NCBI GenBank assembly: GCA_937949745.1
Contig: CALECM010000073.1
Location: 1 to 64,000, forward strand
Direction: 5' to 3'
DNA length: 64,000 nt
Origin: an uncultured Bacteroidales bacterium
GTDB taxonomy: Bacteria > Bacteroidota > Bacteroidia > Bacteroidales > WCHB1-69
In this document: piece by piece, positions 34,341 through 42,454 of the stretch
How positions within the stretch are numbered: position 1 is the stretch's first letter
How the letters are laid out: each line of letters opens with the position of its first letter
The notes under the pieces: model-generated
Database searches by the model: none
Told to the model about the DNA's origin: nothing
Seen by the model: only the letters and a program-made list of their open reading frames with translations
Program-made: the position numbers and the translations under genes

Positions 34341-35735
34341 TTATAAATGGATTACTTCCCCGTATGCCGCTGCCGCCGCCTCCATAATCGCCTCTGACAA
34401 TGTAGGGTGAGGAAAAACGGAATGGATAAGGTCGTGGCCCGTCGTTTTCTTAGCCCTTGCAACTACCGCTCCGCCGATCATTTCCGTTACATTCTCCCCG
34501 ATCAGGTGGCATCCCAGCCATTCGCCGGTTTGTTTGTCGAATATTACTTTAGCCATCCCGTCCCTCTGTCCGGAAGCGGTTGCCTTACCGGATGCCGTGA
34601 AGGGGAATTTTCCTACCAGGATTTCTTTACCGGCTTCAAGACATGCTTTTTCCGTCATCCCCACAGACGCGATTTCAGGAGAAGTATAGGTACATCCCGG
34701 AATATTGCCGTAATCGACGGGAGGAGTGCCCAGTCCGGCTATATTTTCCACGCATACCAACGCTTCGTGTGAGGCTACATGAGCCAATGCGGGACCATGG
34801 ACTATATCGCCGATGGCGTAAATCCCTTCACAATTGGTTCTGTAAAAATGGTCGACTTTGATTTTATTACGATCCGTAGCAACTCCATATTCATCCAGTC
34901 CGATTCCTTCAATGTTAGGCATGACGCCTACTGCCGACAACACAACCTCGCATTCGATCTCCGAGATCTTGTCTTTGGCATCCTTAACAGTAACTTTACA
35001 TAACGGTCCGGACGTATCAACCTTCTCTACGGAGGCGGAAGCCATGACCTTAATCCCCGCTTTGCGCAACGACCTGTCCAGATGTTTGGCGATCTCCTCA
35101 TCTTCCGCGGGAACCACATTCTGCATATATTCCACCAGAGTAACCTTACATCCCAGGGAACCGTAGAAATAAGCGAATTCACTGCCGATAGCGCCGGAAC
35201 CCATCACCACCATTGACTGCGGCAGCGCAGGTAAAGTAAGCGCTTCCCGGTAGCCTATGATTTTTGTGCCGTCCTGGGGAATATGCGGTAATTGTCTGGA
35301 ACGTGCTCCCGTAGCCAGAATAATATGGTCGGCTTCATAAACGGAGATTGCTCCTTCGTTACCGGTCACTTCTACTTTCTTTTCCTTGAGTATTTTTCCG
35401 AATCCGGTAATCACGTCCACATTATTTTTCTTTAAAAGGAATTGTACCCCTTTACTCATCGTATCTGCTACGGTGCGGCTTCTTTTTACAATAGCTTCGA
35501 AATCGGGTTTTACTTCCCCTTCGATCTTAATGCCGTATTCCGGCGCATGTTTTGCGTATTTGTATACCTGAGCTGATTTAAGCAGGGCTTTCGTAGGAAT
35601 ACAACCCCAGTTCAAACAAATTCCTCCCACTTCCGCCTTTTCCACCACCGCTGTTTTCAGGTTGAGCTGACTGGCCCGGATTGCGGCTACATAACCGCCG
35701 GGTCCGCTGCCTATTACTATTACATCATATTTCAT
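34341..35735 (-). CDS. lpdA: Dihydrolipoyl dehydrogenase
   Basis: The 464-residue flavoprotein (E3) has the N-terminal FAD motif GSGPGGYVAA (about 8-17) and the redox-active disulfide GGICLNWGCIPTKALL (Cys40 and Cys45). An NAD motif GSGAIGSEFA lies near 179, and the C-terminal catalytic HPTLSE near 443-448. It reoxidises lipoamide of 2-oxoacid dehydrogenases or the glycine cleavage system with NAD+. No E1, E2 or gcv genes are nearby. Glycine cleavage could link to glyA, but that is inference. Confidence 0.95.
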   Translation of the reverse strand: MKYDVIVIGSGPGGYVAAIRASQLNLKTAVVEKAEVGGICLNWGCIPTKALLKSAQVYKYAKHAPEYGIKIEGEVKPDFEAIVKRSRTVADTMSKGVQFLLKKNNVDVITGFGKILKEKKVEVTGNEGAISVYEADHIILATGARSRQLPHIPQDGTKIIGYREALTLPALPQSMVVMGSGAIGSEFAYFYGSLGCKVTLVEYMQNVVPAEDEEIAKHLDRSLRKAGIKVMASASVEKVDTSGPLCKVTVKDAKDKISEIECEVVLSAVGVMPNIEGIGLDEYGVATDRNKIKVDHFYRTNCEGIYAIGDIVHGPALAHVASHEALVCVENIAGLGTPPVDYGNIPGCTYTSPEIASVGMTEKACLEAGKEILVGKFPFTASGKATASGQRDGMAKVIFDKQTGEWLGCHLIGENVTEMIGGAVVARAKKTTGHDLIHSVFPHPTLSEAIMEAAAAAYGEVIHL

Positions 35736-35890
35736 TATAATCAGTTTTATTTTCTTATCAATTAGTAGTAAAACAAGTGAAATTAAATATGAAAATCCGT
35801 AAAATCCCGTTTCATATTAATTCCGGCATTATATTGTTTTAAACCCGGATATTTCATTAGAATTCCAAATGGTAAATTGATAATTTTTTG

Positions 35891-35898
35891 TATTTTTG
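35891..35898 (+). promoter_or_regulatory. Promoter -7 box for the acidic tether / GreA-like pair
   Basis: TATTTTTG lies 58 bp upstream of the ATG at 35957. Confidence 0.5.
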
Positions 35899-35956
35899 GA
35901 CTCCATTTCCGGACCATAATTCCCGGCAAAATTAAACATAAATAAAATAATAACCA

Positions 35957-37099
35957 ATGAACGGTTTTGATAAAATGAACAGCAAATTTGATGTGATTAA
36001 TAAAATTATTGATACTCTGAAACTTATAAATAATGTAGAGGCCATTACCATCCTTGATAAAGACATTATTTTACAACAACTCCGTGAAGCTTATATCGCT
36101 GTACTGGAAATGGATACGGAAATAACCTGCCCTTCGTGCGATGAAGGGTCCCATGAAACCGGAAAGCCGGTCCTGACGGAGGAAACCCAATCTGTACCGG
36201 AAACAGCCGTTCAGGAATCCGAGAATCCCCCAGAGGTAACGCAACCGGAAATTGCAGAAGTGGAGATCCCCTCTGTTGCCGGACCGGAACACGTTGAAGA
36301 AGAAGTGACGGTAAGAGAGACTATCGAAGTTTCTTTCACATCGGAAATTACAAATGTTATACCGGAAGAAATACCGGTAACCGAAGAACCTGAAGTTATG
36401 GCGGATCCCATTCCGGACATAAAAGAACCGGAATTATTTGCCGATGACGAACCTGCAGAAATAGTAGAAAAGCCTTCGATACAATCGGCGGTCCATACCA
36501 TACCGGTTCCGGAATTAAGTTTTTCTTCCCAAAACCAGGAGCAGGAATTCGAAGGGAATGAAGATATTCTTCATTTTATATCTTCCGGCACTAAACCTGC
36601 GTCCCGACAGGAGCCTGAAAAAAAAGAGGAATCCGTTCCGGTAGCGGATTCAACGGAAGTTCCATCGCCCGGTCCTGTTACAACGGAGATTCCCCAGGGA
36701 AAAAATCCGGAAGTGGTTACCCCGCAGGAGCCTGAAATTAAAATCGACCAGGTTTATCATGCGGAGGTTACGGTCGAGACGACTACTTCTACCCAGAAAA
36801 GATCTCTGAATGACCTCCTGACCGAGAAAAAAGAAGATAATTCTTTAAATACTAAATTCCAGAATGCTAAAATCGTGGATCTTACCAAGTCTATTTCTAT
36901 CAACGATAAATTTTTATTTATCAAAGAATTATTCAGGAACAGGGGAGAAGAATTCAGTCAGTCTATCCAGGCGCTCAATAATTGCCGGGATATAGAAGAA
37001 GCTTTCGGAGTGATGGAAAAATTGAAAAAGCATTATTTTTGGGATTCTACCTCGCCGGCTTATCTGGCTTTATGTGATTTGGTAAGAAGAAAGTTTTAG
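35957..37099 (+). CDS. Acidic low-complexity protein with conserved helical ends
   Basis: The 380-residue protein has a short helical N-terminus (about 1-50, KFDVINKIIDTLKLINNV). A long Glu/Pro/Val-rich segment (about 55-290) has many P-E-I/V-x-E style imperfect repeats, and a compact C-terminal helical domain (about 300-380, DLTKSISINDKFLFIKELF) closes it. No signal peptide or membrane segment is seen, so it is cytoplasmic and largely disordered. I know the C-terminal domain only as a Bacteroidota conserved region of unknown role. Start could also be ATG at 35975. It is followed after 3 bp by a GreA-like gene. Confidence 0.7.
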   Translation: MNGFDKMNSKFDVINKIIDTLKLINNVEAITILDKDIILQQLREAYIAVLEMDTEITCPSCDEGSHETGKPVLTEETQSVPETAVQESENPPEVTQPEIAEVEIPSVAGPEHVEEEVTVRETIEVSFTSEITNVIPEEIPVTEEPEVMADPIPDIKEPELFADDEPAEIVEKPSIQSAVHTIPVPELSFSSQNQEQEFEGNEDILHFISSGTKPASRQEPEKKEESVPVADSTEVPSPGPVTTEIPQGKNPEVVTPQEPEIKIDQVYHAEVTVETTTSTQKRSLNDLLTEKKEDNSLNTKFQNAKIVDLTKSISINDKFLFIKELFRNRGEEFSQSIQALNNCRDIEEAFGVMEKLKKHYFWDSTSPAYLALCDLVRRKF

Positions 37100-37102
37100 C
37101 AG

Positions 37103-37570
37103 ATGAATATATCGGAAGATACACTTCTGGAAATAAAAAGAAAGCTTGTCGATCTGGCATTGTCCCATCAGCAAAAAGCTTCCGAAACGGCACAGGCGTT
37201 AATGAATGAAGCCCAGCAGATGGCTAATGACTACGGCGCCCCGAAAGATCGTTATGACGCTTTCCGTACCAAACAAATGCGCCAGGCGGAAATCTATTCC
37301 AATCAGTTCGATGTGGCCCAGCAAAATATCCGTACCCTCAATAAGATCGAATTGGATAAAGTGTCCCGTCAGGTCGAATTCGGAAGCCTGGTAATCACCG
37401 ATCGCCAGAAAATGCTGGTAAGCATCAGTCTGGGTAAATTGGAACTGGACCGGGAATTATATTATGCCATATCGGTACAGGTCCCTCTTTTTAAAGTGAT
37501 GGAGGGGAAAAAGATAGGTGAAGAATTTACGTTTAACGGGCTCACCCAGAAAATTACGGCTCTGATTTAA
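37103..37570 (+). CDS. GreA/GreB C-terminal-like protein
   Basis: The 155-residue protein has an N-terminal helical segment (about 5-75) and a C-terminal part (about 90-155) that matches the FKBP-like GreA/GreB domain: VEFGSLVITDRQ, then ISVQVPLFKVMEGKKIGEEF, comparable to the ISVLSPLARALLGKKVGDE of GreA. The acidic tip of the GreA coiled coil is not evident, so transcript-cleavage activity is doubtful. Similar Bacteroidota proteins are often labelled 3-oxoacyl-ACP synthase, which this sequence does not support. Likely a transcription-associated protein coupled with its acidic neighbour. Confidence 0.7.
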   Translation: MNISEDTLLEIKRKLVDLALSHQQKASETAQALMNEAQQMANDYGAPKDRYDAFRTKQMRQAEIYSNQFDVAQQNIRTLNKIELDKVSRQVEFGSLVITDRQKMLVSISLGKLELDRELYYAISVQVPLFKVMEGKKIGEEFTFNGLTQKITALI

Positions 37571-37628
37571 AATTAGCCGGAACATTACCATTACATTTTT
37601 GAACTAAATAACTAATATAATATAAATT

Positions 37629-38825
37629 ATGAAAAGATTATCAGCAATTCTATTATCCTTTGTATTGATATTCTGTATCAATTTACAGGGGAATGCCCAA
37701 AACGACGGGTATCAGTTCACAACTATCAAAGAAAATCCGTATACGTCGGTAAAAAACCAGAACCGGTCCAGTACATGCTGGAGTTTTTCGGGTATCGGGT
37801 TTCTTGAGACCGAGCTTTTGCGCCTCGGCAAGGGTGAATATGATCTTTCGGATATGTGGGTCGTGAATAAAACGTATAACGATAAAGCGGATATGTATGT
37901 CCGGATGCACGGAGAACACGCTTTTGGTCCGGGAGGCGGTTTTTGTGATGTGACCAGCGTAATCAGGAAATACGGTATAGTACCGGAAGAAATCTATGAC
38001 GGGAACAATTACGGGGAAACCCTTCCGATCCACGGGGAATTGGATGCCGTGTTGCAAGCTTACCTCGAGGCTATCGTGAAAAATCCCAATAGGAAATTAT
38101 CTCCCGCATGGAAAAACGGATATAATGCATTGGTGGAAACTTATCTGGGCAAGACTCCGGAAAATTTCACTTATCAGGGAAATCAATACACACCTCTTTC
38201 TTATGCCGCTTCATTAGGATTAAATATGGATGATTATGTAAGTATTACTTCTTATACCCACCATCCGTTTTATACACAATTCGCCCTGGAAATTCCCGAC
38301 AACTGGGCTATGGCTCTTTCTTATAACCTTCCTTTGGATGAAATGATGGAAGTAATGCATTATGCGGTGGATAACGGTTATTGTATCGCCTGGGGAAGCG
38401 ACGTAAGCGATAAAGGTTTCAACTGGCGCAAGGGCGTGGCTATTATGCCGGAGAAAGATTTTACTTCGGAAGACGGATCCGACCGGGCAAGATGGGAAAA
38501 ATTATCCCAAAACGAAAAAGAACAGGAACTTTATAATTTCAATAAACCCGGAAAAGAAAAGATAATTACGCAGGAGATCAGGCAGGAAGGGTTTGATAAC
38601 TATACTACCACCGACGACCATGGGATGGTGATCGTGGGAAAAGCGAAAGACCAGGCCGGTAACCCTTATTTTATCGTGAAAAATTCTTGGGGAACTGCTC
38701 CAACAAATCCTTATAACGGGATGTTTTATGCTTCGGAACCTTTTGTCCGGATGCAGACCATTAATTTTATGATCCATAAAGATGCCATACCCAAACATCT
38801 CAAGAAAAAATTGAATATTAAATAA
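37629..38825 (+). CDS. C1-family cysteine peptidase (bleomycin hydrolase/PepC-like), exported
   Basis: The 398-residue protein has a signal peptide (1-23, ending GNAQ) and a papain-fold PepC/BLMH domain. Catalytic residues are Cys50 in SSTCWSF, a His in DDHGMVIVG near 337 and an Asn in VKNSWG near 358. The domain's characteristic insertions are present. PepC relatives are aminopeptidases that form hexamers. The signal peptide suggests a periplasmic or lipoprotein-free secreted role here, which differs from cytoplasmic PepC. Followed after 15 bp by pepT, another peptidase. Confidence 0.88.
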   Translation: MKRLSAILLSFVLIFCINLQGNAQNDGYQFTTIKENPYTSVKNQNRSSTCWSFSGIGFLETELLRLGKGEYDLSDMWVVNKTYNDKADMYVRMHGEHAFGPGGGFCDVTSVIRKYGIVPEEIYDGNNYGETLPIHGELDAVLQAYLEAIVKNPNRKLSPAWKNGYNALVETYLGKTPENFTYQGNQYTPLSYAASLGLNMDDYVSITSYTHHPFYTQFALEIPDNWAMALSYNLPLDEMMEVMHYAVDNGYCIAWGSDVSDKGFNWRKGVAIMPEKDFTSEDGSDRARWEKLSQNEKEQELYNFNKPGKEKIITQEIRQEGFDNYTTTDDHGMVIVGKAKDQAGNPYFIVKNSWGTAPTNPYNGMFYASEPFVRMQTINFMIHKDAIPKHLKKKLNIK

Positions 38826-38840
38826 TCTATAATAATAGTT

Positions 38841-40055
38841 ATGATGAAAGCCAAATTGTTAGAACGTTTTTCCAAATATATTTCTTTCCCTACTACTTCG
38901 GACGAGAATTCGGAAACTTATCCCAGTACTCCCGGGCAACTGGTGATCGGGGATTATCTGGTTGATGAATTGAAAAGAATAGGCCTGGCAGATGTGGAAA
39001 AAGACCGGTACGGATACGTTACCGGTACATTGCCGGCTAATACCGATGAAAAACAACCGGTAATCGGTTTTATCGCCCATTTCGATACGGCTCCCGATAT
39101 GCCGGGTATCTCCACTCCGCGGGTAATCGAGAATTATGACGGTAAAGATATTATGTTGGATGTCGAAACCAACACAGCCCTTACGTTGGCCGATTTTCCG
39201 GAACTTGGAGATTATAAGGGACAGACTTTACTGGTAACGGATGGTAAGGGATTACTGGGCGCCGACGATAAAGCCGGTATTGCCGAGATTATTTGCGCCA
39301 TGGAATATTTGGTGCAACATCCTGAGATCAAACATGGTACGATAAAAGTGGGATTTACTCCGGATGAAGAGATCGGGAAAGGTGTCATTCATTTTGATGT
39401 GGCTAAATTCGGTTGTGACTTCGCCTATACGATGGATGGCGGAGCGATCGGCGAACTGGAATATGAAAATTTTAATGCGGCTTCGGCAGTAATACAGATT
39501 CAGGGAAGGAATATCCATCCCGGTTATGCTAAAAATAAAATGGTCAATTCCCAGTTGATCGCCATGGAATTTAACGCCATGCTTCCGGAATTTGAAAAGC
39601 CCCAGTACACACAGGATTACGAAGGATTTTTCCTTTTAACCAAAATGGAAGGAACTGTTGAAAACAGCACGTTGAATTATATTATCCGCGACCACGACCG
39701 TGACCGTTTCGAAAATAAAAAAGAGCTGATCACACGTGTGGTGGATTTTCTCAACAGTAAATATGGAGACAGGCTTACTTGTGAGATTAAAGATCAGTAT
39801 TTCAATATGAAAGAGAAAGTGGAACCTGTCTTCTATGTGGTGACAAGAGCCATCAAAGCGATGGAAGAAGCCGGTGTGGAACCGGTCGTGGTGCCGATCA
39901 GGGGAGGTACGGACGGAGCTAACCTTTCTTTTAAAGGATTGCCATGTCCCAATATATTTGCCGGCGGACATAACTTCCACGGAAAATACGAATATGTTCC
40001 GCTCGAATCTATGGTGAAAGCCGTAGAAGTGATTGTGAACATCGCCAGGGTATAA
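38841..40055 (+). CDS. pepT: Peptidase T (tripeptidase)
   Basis: The 404-residue M20-family zinc tripeptidase has metal-site motifs FIAHFDTAPD (His79, Asp81), LLGADDKAGIAE (bridging Asp, near 139), TPDEEIGKGV (catalytic and zinc Glu near 174-175) and HNFHGKYEYVP near the C-terminus. It removes N-terminal residues from tripeptides in the cytoplasm. Start may be either of two tandem ATGs (38841 or 38844). With the exported C1 peptidase just upstream it suggests a shared transcript for peptide use. Confidence 0.95.
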   Translation: MMKAKLLERFSKYISFPTTSDENSETYPSTPGQLVIGDYLVDELKRIGLADVEKDRYGYVTGTLPANTDEKQPVIGFIAHFDTAPDMPGISTPRVIENYDGKDIMLDVETNTALTLADFPELGDYKGQTLLVTDGKGLLGADDKAGIAEIICAMEYLVQHPEIKHGTIKVGFTPDEEIGKGVIHFDVAKFGCDFAYTMDGGAIGELEYENFNAASAVIQIQGRNIHPGYAKNKMVNSQLIAMEFNAMLPEFEKPQYTQDYEGFFLLTKMEGTVENSTLNYIIRDHDRDRFENKKELITRVVDFLNSKYGDRLTCEIKDQYFNMKEKVEPVFYVVTRAIKAMEEAGVEPVVVPIRGGTDGANLSFKGLPCPNIFAGGHNFHGKYEYVPLESMVKAVEVIVNIARV

Positions 40056-40120
40056 GATTTGTTTTCAGCCATCAAGGAAAAGTTTACAAAGGAATTTTAA
40101 AAAGACATAGATACTTTTTA

Positions 40121-40145
40121 TCATTCTTAGCGAAGCGAAGAATCT
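40121..40145. repeat. REP-like palindrome, TCATTCTGAGCG family, copy 1
   Basis: An imperfect 25-bp palindrome that starts TCATTCTTAGCG and ends with AAGAATCT. Four more related copies occur at 40950-40967 (shortened), 41822-41846, 41970-41989 (shortened) and 55236-55260. All are intergenic. Confidence 0.75.
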
Positions 40146-40170
40146 CATTCCTTTATAATATGGATTTTTT

Positions 40171-40199
40171 ACGGACACTGAGTTAATCGCAGTGTCCGT
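40171..40199. repeat. Hairpin with CTGAG...TCG core, copy 1
   Basis: Arms ACGGACACTG / CAGTGTCCGT form a perfect 10-bp stem around AGTTAATCG. It follows pepT by 115 bp and precedes a T-rich tract, so it may also act as a terminator. Confidence 0.75.
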
Positions 40200-40255
40200 T
40201 TGTCTTTCGCACAGTTATTAAATCCTATAACCTATGTCTTTTGAATTGAAAAAGC

Positions 40256-40263
40256 TATATTTG
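40256..40263 (+). promoter_or_regulatory. Promoter -7 box for the first duplicated outer-membrane gene
   Basis: TATATTTG is followed by CATCCCGAAATGTAAAAAAGG, a block kept almost unchanged upstream of the second copy at 41099. Confidence 0.5.
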
Positions 40264-40323
40264 CATCCCGAAATGTAAAAAAGGTTTTGCCATTGATTAT
40301 TCATATTTAAAAACTTAAAACTA

Positions 40324-40893
40324 TTGAAAATGAAAAAATTAGTAAAAATTGTATCGCTTTTATCTATCGCGATCTGTTTGACCGGAAATGCTGTTACGCA
40401 TGCGCAATCGTCCTATAATCACAGCATCGGGGTTACAGTGGGAACATTTTATGGTCCTACCTATAAAACTTTTTTAATGGAGAAAATGGCTTTACAGGTT
40501 GATTTGGGAGTTAAATTGAATACTGTATCCGATTGGCCGGGAGTAACATGGGATTTGGAACTGAATCCTAATCTTGTTTATCAAAGTAATATAGGAAATA
40601 GCGGACTATCATGGTTTGCCGGAGGCGGATTGAGCATTGGATACGCATTTGCCCGGACGCACAGAAATAACAGTTTTTATTTTGATTTCGGTAAATTCGG
40701 CGCTAATGCTATCGGAGGACTTGAATATACATTATCATCGGTACCGTTATCACTTCAATTCGATTTTCGTCCGGGATACGGATTCTTATTCCACAGTGAA
40801 GTTGTTGACCTGCTTGGAGTAAGAACCAGGCTCAATATGACAGAGCATTATTTCGACTGGACTATCGGTTTAAGCGTCAGATACACTTTCTAA
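40324..40893 (+). CDS. Small outer-membrane beta-barrel protein, copy A of a tandem pair
   Basis: The 189-residue protein has a signal peptide (about 1-27, ending THAQS) and an eight-strand-like barrel. Strand pairs such as SIGVTVGTFYGPTYKTF and LQVDLGVKLN lead to a terminal strand ending in Phe (LSVRYTF). It shares the whole length with copy B; the N-terminal 105 residues are nearly identical and differences cluster in loops. I do not recognise a named family. No operon partner; it sits between hairpin repeats. Confidence 0.75.
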   Translation: MKMKKLVKIVSLLSIAICLTGNAVTHAQSSYNHSIGVTVGTFYGPTYKTFLMEKMALQVDLGVKLNTVSDWPGVTWDLELNPNLVYQSNIGNSGLSWFAGGGLSIGYAFARTHRNNSFYFDFGKFGANAIGGLEYTLSSVPLSLQFDFRPGYGFLFHSEVVDLLGVRTRLNMTEHYFDWTIGLSVRYTF

Positions 40894-40949
40894 GGTTACT
40901 TAATTTATTGTGTCCCATACGAATGACCAAAACGTAGATCTGCTTTCTG

Positions 40950-41021
40950 TCATTCTGAGCGAAATCTCTTTCCTGTATAATACGGATTTTTTACGGACAC
41001 TGAGTTTATCGAAGTGTCCGT
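40950..41021. repeat. REP-like palindrome plus CTGAGTTTATCGAAG hairpin, copy 2
   Basis: A shortened TCATTCTGAGCG element (40950-40967) is followed by a hairpin at 40993-41021 with arms ACGGACACT / AGTGTCCGT around the core. It lies downstream of copy A, in the same order as downstream of pepT. Confidence 0.75.
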
Positions 41022-41098
41022 TTATGATGATATAGGCTAAACTTTTCGCACATTTTCTTTTTATTATCTGATAGGTTATGTTTAAGAATAGAAACAAC

Positions 41099-41106
41099 TA
41101 CATTTG
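41099..41106 (+). promoter_or_regulatory. Promoter -7 box for the second duplicated outer-membrane gene
   Basis: TACATTTG sits 62 bp before the ATG-containing start region of copy B and belongs to the duplicated unit. Confidence 0.5.
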
Positions 41107-41168
41107 CACCCCGAAATGTAAAAAAGGTTTACCACAGATATTCATATTTTATAAGTTAAGCTATTGAG

Positions 41169-41765
41169 ATGAAAAAATTAATGAAAATTATTTCACTTTC
41201 ATTTATTGTGATTTTTTTAACCGGAAATGCTGTTACATATGCGCAATCTTCCTATAATCACAGTATTGGGGTTACGATAGGAACATTTTATGGTCCGACT
41301 TATAAAACTTTTTTGATGGAAAAAATGGCGTTGCAGGTTGATTTGGGGGTTAAGCTAAATACCATACTCGACTGGCCCGGAGTGGCATGGGACCTGGAAC
41401 TGAATCCTAATCTGGCTTATCAAAGTAATATAGGAAATAGCGGATTATTATGGTTTGCCGGAGGAGGGCTGAGCCTGGGGTATGCTTTTGTAGAGACCTA
41501 TAAAAGTTATAGCGACTATTTTAATGCGGGTAAGTTCGGGGTGAATGCTATCATCGGCATGGAATATATTTTTTCATCCGTGCCGCTGTCTCTCCAGCTT
41601 GACTTTCGTCCGGGATATGGATTGATATTCTACAATGAGATATTAGACCCATCGGATATATGGTGGGCTGAAATTTTAGGAATGACGGATAAAGATTACA
41701 AGTATAAAATAAGAGATCATTATTTCGACTGGACTATTGGTTTAAGCCTTAGATATACTTTCTAA
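41169..41765 (+). CDS. Small outer-membrane beta-barrel protein, copy B of a tandem pair
   Basis: The 198-residue paralog of copy A, with a signal peptide ending TYAQS and the same barrel order. It differs by a 9-residue net insertion near the end (ILDPSDIWWAEILGMTDKDY, in the last extracellular-type loop) and by loop changes around 110-125. The terminal strand is LSLRYTF. The promoter, signal peptide and 3' flank are also duplicated, so the pair arose by a recent segmental tandem duplication of about 0.84 kb. Confidence 0.75.
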   Translation: MKKLMKIISLSFIVIFLTGNAVTYAQSSYNHSIGVTIGTFYGPTYKTFLMEKMALQVDLGVKLNTILDWPGVAWDLELNPNLAYQSNIGNSGLLWFAGGGLSLGYAFVETYKSYSDYFNAGKFGVNAIIGMEYIFSSVPLSLQLDFRPGYGLIFYNEILDPSDIWWAEILGMTDKDYKYKIRDHYFDWTIGLSLRYTF

Positions 41766-42426
41766 GGTTACTTAATTTATTGCATCCCATACGAATGACC
41801 AAAACGTAGATCTGCTTTCTGTCATTCTGAGCGAAGCGAAGAATCTGGTTTCTGTATAATACAAGGGATCCTTCACTATCGTTCAGGATGACAAAACCTA
41901 ATACGTATTTACTGAAAACAGATACTGGGGATCGAAATATTTGTTTAGGATGGCGTTTATTAAAGATTGTCATTCTGAGCGAAGAATCTGTTTCCCGTAT
42001 AATCCGGATTTTTACGGACACTGAGTTTATCGAAGTGTTCGTCTCTGATATGATAAGTCAACTTTTTGGACTTTCTTTTTTATCCAGCACAATTTGCGCG
42101 ATATTTTAGAGAACCGGATATTATAGTTACTAGTTTCCTGCATGGTTTTAGCCTATCTGCTAAAGATCATTTTTATCCTTCGGAATGGAAAAATTTCTTT
42201 TTTCTGACTAAAAAATTCCCTTATTTTCTATCTCTTGATTTTTTTCTCCTAATACAGAATTAATTCCATATTAAATTAACAAAAAAATAATATTTTGTTA
42301 CCTGAGAATCTATAAATAAACTGATTTATTGTATTGATAATGAATTATATATATTATTCCGGTATGAAATTGTCAAAAAATGCCGTTTTTAAATAAAGAA
42401 AAAAATCTTTATTCGGAAATTTTTCG
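41766..42426. other. Gene-poor, repeat-bearing stretch before rex
   Basis: About 660 bp without a convincing gene. It starts with the duplicated 3' flank of the barrel gene, then REP-like palindromes at 41822-41846 and 41970-41989 and a third hairpin at 42014-42042 (ACGGACACT / AGTGTTCGT, one mismatch). An AT-rich part follows with an inverted repeat TAACAAAA / TTTTGTTA (42277-42300). A 65-codon frame at 42066-42263 is not convincing. Confidence 0.7.
42392..42413. promoter_or_regulatory. Possible operator over the rex promoter
   Basis: A perfect inverted repeat AATAAAGA / TCTTTATT with a 6-A spacer ends 13 bp before the TAnnTTTG box and so covers the -33 region. It does not match the Rex consensus; the binding protein, if any, is unknown. 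Confidence 0.4.
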
Positions 42427-42434
42427 TATCTTTG
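42427..42434 (+). promoter_or_regulatory. Promoter -7 box for rex and probably the hydrogenase operon
   Basis: TATCTTTG lies 20 bp before the ATG at 42455. Since it falls inside a longer open frame from 42380, it argues for the shorter Rex start. Confidence 0.6.
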
Positions 42435-42454
42435 CAACGAAAACAAAGTGTAAA

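Noticed and set aside
37103..37570. Annotation as 3-oxoacyl-ACP synthase, as used for similar proteins
   Set aside because: No thiolase-fold motifs or catalytic Cys-His-His; length and C-terminal motif fit a GreA-like domain.
42066..42263. 65-codon open frame with IIVTSFLHGFSLS, faintly like the end of polysaccharide pyruvyl transferases
   Set aside because: It starts with TTG, lies in an AT-rich repeat-bearing gap, and has no neighbouring remnant of such a gene; the resemblance covers about 13 residues only.
42277..42300. Inverted repeat TAACAAAA / TTTTGTTA as a Rex operator before rex
   Set aside because: The half-sites face the wrong way compared with TTGTTAA...TTAACAA, and the site is 127 bp upstream of the promoter box.
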